DNA from: Margaritispora aquatica
Taxonomy: Eukaryota; Ascomycota; Leotiomycetes; Helotiales; Discinellaceae
Length of the DNA: 64,000 nt
Assembly (NCBI GenBank): GCA_007644065.1
Contig: VJWN01000018.1
Location: forward strand, 496,001 to 560,000
Direction: 5' to 3'
In this document: positions 57,579 to 64,000 of the stretch, one piece after another
How positions within the stretch are numbered: position 1 is the first letter of the stretch
Layout: every line of letters starts with the position of its first letter
Notes under the pieces: model-generated
The model's input: the letters and a program-made list of their open reading frames with translations, nothing else
The model's database searches: none
Told to the model about the DNA's origin: nothing
Program-made: the position numbers and the translations under genes

Positions 57579-59366
57579 ATGATGGCTACGCTGGAACCAC
57601 ACATAATAGTGTTTCGTGCTTTATATTCCCAGCCAATTTATTCTTCAATCATCTGTGCAGCTGCTACCACGGTTGTCTATACCATTTACATAGGGATATG
57701 GCGGCTTTACTTCAGTCCGATTGCCAAATTCCCCGGTCCGCGCTTAGCAGCACTAACTTACTGTATGTTTGATTTTACTCTATGACACGAAATGTGTTGC
57801 TTTCTTAAATTCTGCCTCGAACCCTCTTCACTGCTGACATAAATAGGGTATGAGTTCTACTATGACTTCTGTCGGAGAAGGGAGTTCTTGTTCCATGTTC
57901 AAGAGCTCCATAAGCGATACGGGCCCATTGTTCGAATCAACCCGCACGAACTCCATGTATCTGACATCGCATTTTATCCTACACTATATGCGAGAGGTTC
58001 CAATAAACGAAACAGGGATCCTCGGCACTCTTTAGCTCTGAGCCTTGACGGCTCAGTTCTAGCCAGTCCAGACCACGAACTCCACCGACGTAGACGAGCA
58101 GCCCTGAATCCGTTCTTCTCGATGACGAGTACAAGAAGACTACTACCACTGGTTCAGGAGCGTGTATCAACTCTCATCGCCAAGCTTGAAGAGACGAAAG
58201 ATACTGGCACGGTTGTTAATCTCCTCAATGCATACTCTGCTCTTGCAAACGGTACGATATTTATACCATATCATCATATACGAAGGACTAACAAGTACAG
58301 ATATCATCCAAGAATTTTGCTTCGGAACATCTGTCCATCGTGTGGAAGCTCCCAACTTCGACCCTGCTTACCACGAAAACGTCATTGGTGCAGCAGCAAC
58401 AACTGTTCCATTTCGACACTTCCCCATCATGATCACGATTCTTGATTGTTTGCCTGTATGGTTACTAATGAAGATTGAGGCTTTTGCCGATCTTGCCAAA
58501 ATTAAAGTTGTAAGTTATTACGTTCCTATCTCTAAAAAGAATATATGCTAACACATCCCTAGACTCTCGGTGCACAAATCGACAAAATCCGCTCTGGCTC
58601 TCAAAAAGACGCCGCTATCGAAGACAATATCTTCAACACCCTAATCCACTCCGACCTCCCAGACGAAGAGAAAACCGACCACCGTCTTGTCGACGAAGCA
58701 GTCACTGTCGTCGGCGCAGGAAGCCACACCGTCGCCTGGGCCATGACAGTTGGATCATACCACCTGCTCTCCAGCCCCGTGATCCTTGCGAAGCTCAAAG
58801 CCGAGCTCGCATCCGTCGAATGGGCAGGTGAGAGCGATTCTGCCACTTACGCTAAGCTGGAGAAACTCCCCTACTTGACTGGTGTCGTGAAGGAAAGCCT
58901 CCGTCTCTCACATGGTGTCAGCGTGCGCATCCCGCGTATCGCGCCGCAGCAAGAGATGGTCTATAAAGAGTGGGTTATCCCGGCAGGGACGTCGGTCGGG
59001 ATGACGGGGGCGTTGATCCATCTCGATCCGGAGAATTTTGCAGGTCCAGAGGCGTTCAAGCCAGAGCGCTGGGTTGAGGATTCAAATGGACAGCTGGATA
59101 AGTGCTTGGTTGCCTTTTCGGGAGGCAGTCGTATATGTTTGGGAATCAACCTCGCTTGGGCGGAGATGTATCTTATTGTTGCTGGTATGTTTAGTGATTT
59201 TGGTGGGATGGGTAGTATTGGAGGGAAGGAGTGGAAGGTTGGTGGCAAGAAGGGTGTTTTGGGGCTTTATGAGACTGATGTTGGGGATGTGGCTATTGTG
59301 GGTGATAATTTCTTTCCGTTGGTTAAGGAGGGCACTAAGGGTGTGAGAGTTTTGGTCAAGAGTTAG
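57579..59366 (+). CDS. Cytochrome P450 monooxygenase
   Basis: Five-exon-type fungal P450 assembled here from four exons (57579-57762, 57847-58251, 58301-58509, 58563-59366; introns 84, 49 and 53 bp); 533 aa. An N-terminal membrane anchor (IICAAATTVVYTIYIGIWRL) leads to the Pro-rich hinge FPGPRLAAL. The C-helix WxxxR-equivalent region contains ELHRRRRAALNPFFS. The I-helix is VTVVGAGSHTVAWA (His in place of the usual acidic or Thr residue). The K-helix ExxR is ESLR at about 377-380, PERW follows, and the haem loop is FSGGSRICLG with Cys458. The family resembles the trichodiene-oxygenase-like CYP group common in ascomycete secondary metabolism, but no synthase gene lies nearby. The first of two adjacent ATGs is used as start. 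Confidence 0.92.
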
Positions 59367-61324
59367 AGATGAAAGAAGAGGACTGGTAGCCAGAGACCAC
59401 TGGTAGGTACCAACGAGCCCATGTAAGCTTACAATATCTCAATATGGAGAGAAATCTCTATGATCAAACAACGTGTGGCCAATTCAAACTAGTGAAGTCG
59501 TCATGCTCTTATGGCATGGCGGTATTAGAATTCCCCCCTCAGTATAACCATCCAATTAAATGACAACACACAAGATGCCTGATCAAAATGTTCTGTGTTA
59601 TATATCTGCATATTGCAAATCTCTACGAGCTTTTGATACGCACACGTCCTCGTCCTATGAACACTCAGCGTTCACAAGAAGAAACGCAATCACTTGCAGA
59701 TGCACTTCACTCCACATTGACAGCATGTACATTATCAATCCCATTAACTCCACGTTTACTCGGTCAAGAAATGCCTCTAAACCAATCCTTTCATTTGATC
59801 CGTAGAGCGCCATTGGGTCTACTCTCAATAAATGCTGGCGTGACGAAGTAGCTGCCCCGAGTGCCAAGACATCCTAAGCGAGGATATTCGACTTCGAATT
59901 GCTCACCACCATTTCATTAGCTCGTCGTTGCTACTTGATATACTGATAGCAGTATATCTCATTGAATAAACTATTACTTTCAAGTATCACATTAGTTTGA
60001 ACTCGAGCATGATCTCATATCTCTAGAATTTCACCACAAGTTCACAGGTTACTCCTTCTAATCCAAAGCTGTTTCTCTACATTAGCTCCGTTGCTGATGA
60101 GTATCAGGCTACCAAAGCGAAAACACCGGTCACTTAAGGATGATGCAATCTATACGTTGATTAGCAGTCATAGCGGCAAGTATAAAAGCCGTTCCTGTTT
60201 TTCACCACATTGGAGAGAAACGGTAAGCTTTCCGTTGATCATGATACATTACTACGTTAGTCTAAAATATGATGTAGGAAATTGTGCCATGTAGCAGAAG
60301 TTCGTGCATTAATGAATTGATACAGGGTTTCAAGAAATGGACATAATGCTTGTCAGAAATCTTGCCCTGTTAACATGATCCTTCGATGGTCCAAATAATC
60401 GGAAAAATCGAAGAATCTTCATACATGTACTATATAGCATTTACCTGAGGTCTCTTTGTTGTATATAATATGACCTAGGTTTGCCTCGTTTTGCTAGATG
60501 AGTATATAAAAACCCAAGACATGACATGACTTATCTTAGATTTAACCTAACGCCGTTCGGTTTAAGCACACAAAGCAAATCCTCAAGGCAAACATATCTT
60601 AACCAAGAACTCCATCAAACCAAGGATATTGACGTCCTGATCACAAAGCGGCACCATTCTTATGAGTCATCTACTTCCACACTCTACCAAAAATCCCACC
60701 TGCTTGAACTTTGTAGACTTGGCGCCATATACCCATCGGAGCCATTATAAGCATCTGACCATATTGCTTACCATACTAACATCACAAATAGCAAACCCAC
60801 CTAACCTTTCATAGACACAAATTCAACTACAATCTATCAAAAAGCTAGGAGAAATCCTTAAGCTACGTGCCCCGCAATCCACTAGCAATACACGAAAATA
60901 TCTCAATCTCGATAAGGCTAAATCCAACAAACGACTTAGACGAGTACGGGGATGCGGCGGAAGCGGAAGTGAGCCATACTTCCCCCCTTCTCTCTATTCA
61001 GTCTATTCAAAGACCCAGAAATAGCCCAAAATCAATGCTTTTCTTTTGCGATAGGGCTACTAGGTAAGGACTCACGGGACTTACACCAAAACCTGCACCA
61101 CCACCATCATCACCACCATCAAAACTAAACAACCGAACAATCCAACCCAATCCAACTAAACTAAGCTAAAACGTATAGATAAGATCCAAGGAATAGAAGT
61201 GAACACGACACTCCTGTCACAGGGCAACCTGGAAGTGGTTACCTAAGGCAAGGTACCTATCTACCTAGTTACCACGTGACATCCGAGGAAACCGCCTCGC
61301 TTCGCTTACGGTACCCATCTGAGG

Positions 61325-61360
61325 CCCCCCCTTCCCCCCTTCCCCCCTTCCCCCCTTCCC
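61325..61360. repeat. (CCCCCCTT)n tandem repeat
   Basis: Four to five units of C5-6 plus TT in a row. The array lies in a gene-free region shortly before a TAGG tetranucleotide array. Confidence 0.85.
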
Positions 61361-61426
61361 TACCCAACTAAGTAGCCTAGGTAGCCGCAACATCAACTGC
61401 TACTGCATCTCATGTTATCTCTGTGC

Positions 61427-61460
61427 TAGGTAGGTAGGTAGGTAGGTAGGTAGGTAGGTA
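61427..61460. repeat. (TAGG)8 tetranucleotide repeat
   Basis: An uninterrupted TAGG/GGTA run, degenerating at its right side into GATAG and GTTAGG. It resembles TTAGGG-type telomeric repeats only superficially. Confidence 0.85.
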
Positions 61461-62397
61461 GATAGTTAGGTTGGTAGGTATAGGTAGGTACCCATCTTTC
61501 CCATCTATCCCGCGTATCGATCGATCGATGACTTCATGGTGTCAGATAGGTAGATATCTCAGGTATGGAGGTATGACTCCTCTTACACATGCATTCCATC
61601 CCATCTCATCCCATCCCATCCCATTTCGGCAGCTGGGCAACTGGGCAGCATTGTCCTGTCTGACTCGAATGGATAGGTGCCTAAAGGATCCATCTATCTA
61701 GGTCGTGTGACGGACCTAGAAGAAGGAGGGGTTAAAAAACAGGACAGCAGCCAACGCGATTATGCTTTGCTTCTCAAGTAGGCAAAATCAAGAAATGGAA
61801 GAGTTTCACATAGCAGAAAGAAGAAGAGAGGGAAAAGATATTGGTGGAGATTTTTCATTCGTTTCTTTGGCTTCCACAGCGCAGCACTCAAGCTGCTCTG
61901 CGTTTCCTTCTCGTGTGCCGAGCTGCTCTCTTGATCTCAAGCAAGGCTCGCAAGCAAGTAAAATCTATATGTACAGAAGTAAAAATAAAGCAGCGCTCCC
62001 ATGTATATCACCCCAAAACGCCAATGCAAGCTCGTAGCAAATTGCGACGTCGCCAAAAGAATATATCCCCCCCATCCATCTCATCTGCTTGGAAGCAAGA
62101 TCCGTCCCTCCCGTCTCGTCTTCGTCTTGACTCTGGTAACCATACTTTTGGTTACTGCGCAAATAGTTGACTTTTGATGTTCCTTTTTGTCTTTCAAATT
62201 TCCCAGACAGATCTTACAACCCCCTCTCGCGTGTAGAAAAGGCAATAGCTTCTCTGTGAATGATGACAAAATCGCTTGATAAAATGCAGTAGTCTTTGAT
62301 GGAAAAACCCAGCCTAGACTGAAACGCAGGAAGAGCTCAAATTACGGTAAGGCAGGCACAAAGGAAATTCGTTAAGATCATCTAGATCTGTGCCCGA

Positions 62398-63635
62398 TCA
62401 CAGATCGTCAAACATCACATCGAGTTCTTCCAGCTCGACATTTTCAGGACTCCGCATGTCCCAATCCATCGTGTTTTCGAAACGACCCCAAAGGTCGTGT
62501 GATTCTTCGAAAGGTCGCTTTAAAATGTTGATCGACAGGACAGGCTTCATAGCTGGGCTGCTGATGAACATCACACTATTGGCGACGTTGAGGTGTCGTC
62601 CTTCACCAAAGAGTGTCTCGGCTTCTGAATGTTTAGTAGGATGGTCACCCATTTCTGATGGTACTCCATCCATGTGTGTATCACTACTTAGTTTCCGCCT
62701 CTGCATGCCTCTCGCGGTTTGTGTGAACTCCTTCTCATCCTTCTCTAACGGTGGCGAGGTAGCCCGAGTGTTCCGATGTGCGTGTCTTGACCGATCGGAG
62801 AACGAACCACTTAGAGCTGCGGGTACAATATCCTCATCATGATCAAATTCAGGTGCTGACAGATCGACCTCTGGCGATGGTGACATATCTCTTCTCCTCG
62901 ACTCAGCATCGTCGGATTGAGACGATATCGACGGCGATATGAAGGCTCTTGCATTGTATTGTGCGGTTGCGGGGTCAGGAATCGGTTGATGAGGATATGT
63001 CGTCAGGTAGAAGTATGTTCTTCGCGGGTGTACAGTTTCTAATTCCTTTGCGACGGGACACGGCGCATCTTTAGTCCATGGTCGCTTCAAATAAGTCGAA
63101 AGTCTCGATGAAATTATTGCCGATGGATTCGCAGATCTACCATGAGTTAATCTCAGCTCCATAGAGACGGCAAACAATCAAACACTTACTGCTGAACTAT
63201 TTTGACACTTTGCGACAATATCGCAGCGAGTTCCTTCACTAAGTGTGGCCTGTTCCCGGTGCTTTGTAGCTGAATCACCACACCCTCGACAATATCATCC
63301 CCGATCGCCTTGATATCGATTTCCCTTGATTTCGCATCCTGATCCAAATCATCTGATTCTGCCTCTGGCGATGGCGGGGGCGTATGTTCGTACTTGATGT
63401 GCACACGTTTTGGCGGTGGTGACATAGACGGCGAATCCTCATGCGACCGTTTTAATTTTTTGGCTGGAGCTGAAGCTGGAGCATTCTCAGTAGTTGGTGT
63501 CGGTGTCGTAGAAGGCGGTGAGACTCGCGCGGCCGCCCTCGAAGCATGAGCTCCTGGAATATGAATACCTAACGATTGTAGAGACACTGACTTCCTTCGA
63601 GTATTGTATGGCATATTGGAGGAATCGGACGACAT
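62398..63635 (-). CDS. GDS1 winged-helix domain protein
   Basis: Minus-strand exons are 63635-63190 and 63136-62398 (53-bp intron); 394 aa. A disordered basic N-terminus has a possible nuclear localisation signal (PAKKLKRSHED, then PPPKRVHIKYE). The winged-helix domain spans about residues 105-195: IKAIGDDIVEGVVIQLQSTG, RPHLVKELAAILSQSVKIVQ, then PSAIISSRLSTYLKRPWT and RRTYFYLTT. This matches the fungal Gds1 domain, named for a yeast protein needed for efficient growth on glycerol. The C-terminal 190 residues are disordered and acidic, ending DVMFDDL. The intron lies within the winged helix, splitting a Gln codon. An alternative start (MPYNTRRKS at 63614) is possible. It is probably a nuclear regulator. 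Confidence 0.82.
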
Positions 63636-64000
63636 GATGTTTGGTTGATGTATAATGGATTGGGTGAGTGAAGTGTGTAAGTGGCGACGAGATGGTTTGG
63701 TGTTGTGATGCGACTGGAGTTGCGACCTGGAGAAATTATTGGAGTTAATCTTGTGTTGCTGGGGGCGATGGAAAAGAATGTTTTGCGACAGAGAGAGGCC
63801 GGCAGGAGGTGTGCAGGTGCAGGTAGGGTGCAGGTAGGGTGCAGGCGTCCTTTACAGGCGAACAGGCGTACAGGCGTACAACAGGCAGTTAGAGCTTCCG
63901 GTTGGGATGAAGATGGAGCCACAAGGACACCAAAGGATATCAAAGACACAAGGTTGTGTGTTCCTGCAAGTTTAGTGCAAAACCCAGTCCGAGATTCCAG
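63636..64000. other. Upstream region of the GDS1 gene
   Basis: This contains the probable promoter of the minus-strand GDS1 gene and a short GTGCAGGTAGG repeat at about 63819-63843, followed by AGGCG(T)ACAGG units. No gene is seen before the window ends. Confidence 0.5.

Larger units (their letters stand above)
59367..62397. other. 3-kb gene-free region with simple repeats
   Basis: No convincing gene is seen on either strand. The first 1.9 kb are plain AT-rich sequence. From 61240 to 61680 there is a dense set of low-complexity motifs: TACCTA/TAGGTA words, a CCCCCCTT array (61325-61360), a TAGG array (61427-61460), CGAT units (61519-61528) and ATCCC units (about 61599-61623). Confidence 0.6.

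Noticed and set aside
53781..59366. Amine oxidase plus P450 as a secondary-metabolite cluster
   Set aside because: There is no polyketide, peptide, terpene or other backbone enzyme, no cluster regulator and no transporter next to them. Adjacency alone is not enough.
61427..61460. TAGG array as a telomeric repeat
   Set aside because: The unit is TAGG, not TTAGGG. It is short and lies between normal genes.

Overview
The window is nuclear DNA of a filamentous ascomycete (Pezizomycotina). The evidence is many short introns (about 44-110 bp) with GTAAGT/GTATGT-type donors and C/TAG acceptors, genes on both strands with AT-richer spacers, and fungus-specific families: DIM-5-type SET protein, DUF2458, HVA1 TUDOR, COX14-like, GDS1 winged helix, TmpA-like membrane flavoprotein and Def1. 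A leotiomycete (Helotiales-type) origin is my guess from overall protein flavour and is unproven. All gene models were assembled by hand from splice signals and reading-frame continuity.

Layout. 1-4632: long upstream region without a convincing gene. 4633-6661 (+): homeodomain factor. 6662-9540: no gene. 9541-11382 (+): P5C dehydrogenase. 11607-12386: AT-rich MITE-like element with perfect terminal inverted repeats, carrying a tRNA/SINE-like fragment. 12788-14066 (+): H3K9 methyltransferase. 14762-15982 (-): bHLH factor. 16866-18464 (+): GH5 glucanase. 19215-22217 (-): Def1. 23016-24406 (+): unknown protein. 25434-26328 (+): HVA1 TUDOR protein. 27162-28960 (+): AAA ATPase. 29089-29825 (-): DUF4870/UPF0132 membrane protein. 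30522-31637 (-): Gid4/Vid24. 32217-32958 (-): Mago nashi, six short exons. 33365-36532 (+): beta-COP. 36906-38453 (-): TmpA-like. 39362-40322 (-): COX14-like. 40690-41582 (+): DUF2458. 42590-44155 (+): MFS transporter. 44969-46303 (+): Vip1-like RRM protein. 46916-47236 (-): 70-aa hydrophilic protein. 48202-49402 (+): Ser-rich coiled-coil protein. 50209-51340 (+): unknown protein. 52125-52687 (-): small secreted protein. 53781-56111 (-): copper amine oxidase. 57579-59366 (+): cytochrome P450. 59367-62397: 3 kb, repeats only. 62398-63635 (-): GDS1 winged-helix protein.

Most genes are housekeeping or regulatory and do not form a pathway cluster. The amine oxidase and the P450 are neighbours, but there is no biosynthetic backbone gene.

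The most unusual signal is in the vip1-like gene. A canonical 468-bp intron encodes, in frame, three consecutive seven-cysteine metallothionein-like modules. Splicing gives a 264-aa RRM protein; retention gives a 342-aa RRM-metallothionein fusion. Three genes need several very short exons to be seen: mago, the 107-aa secreted protein and the 294-aa unknown protein.
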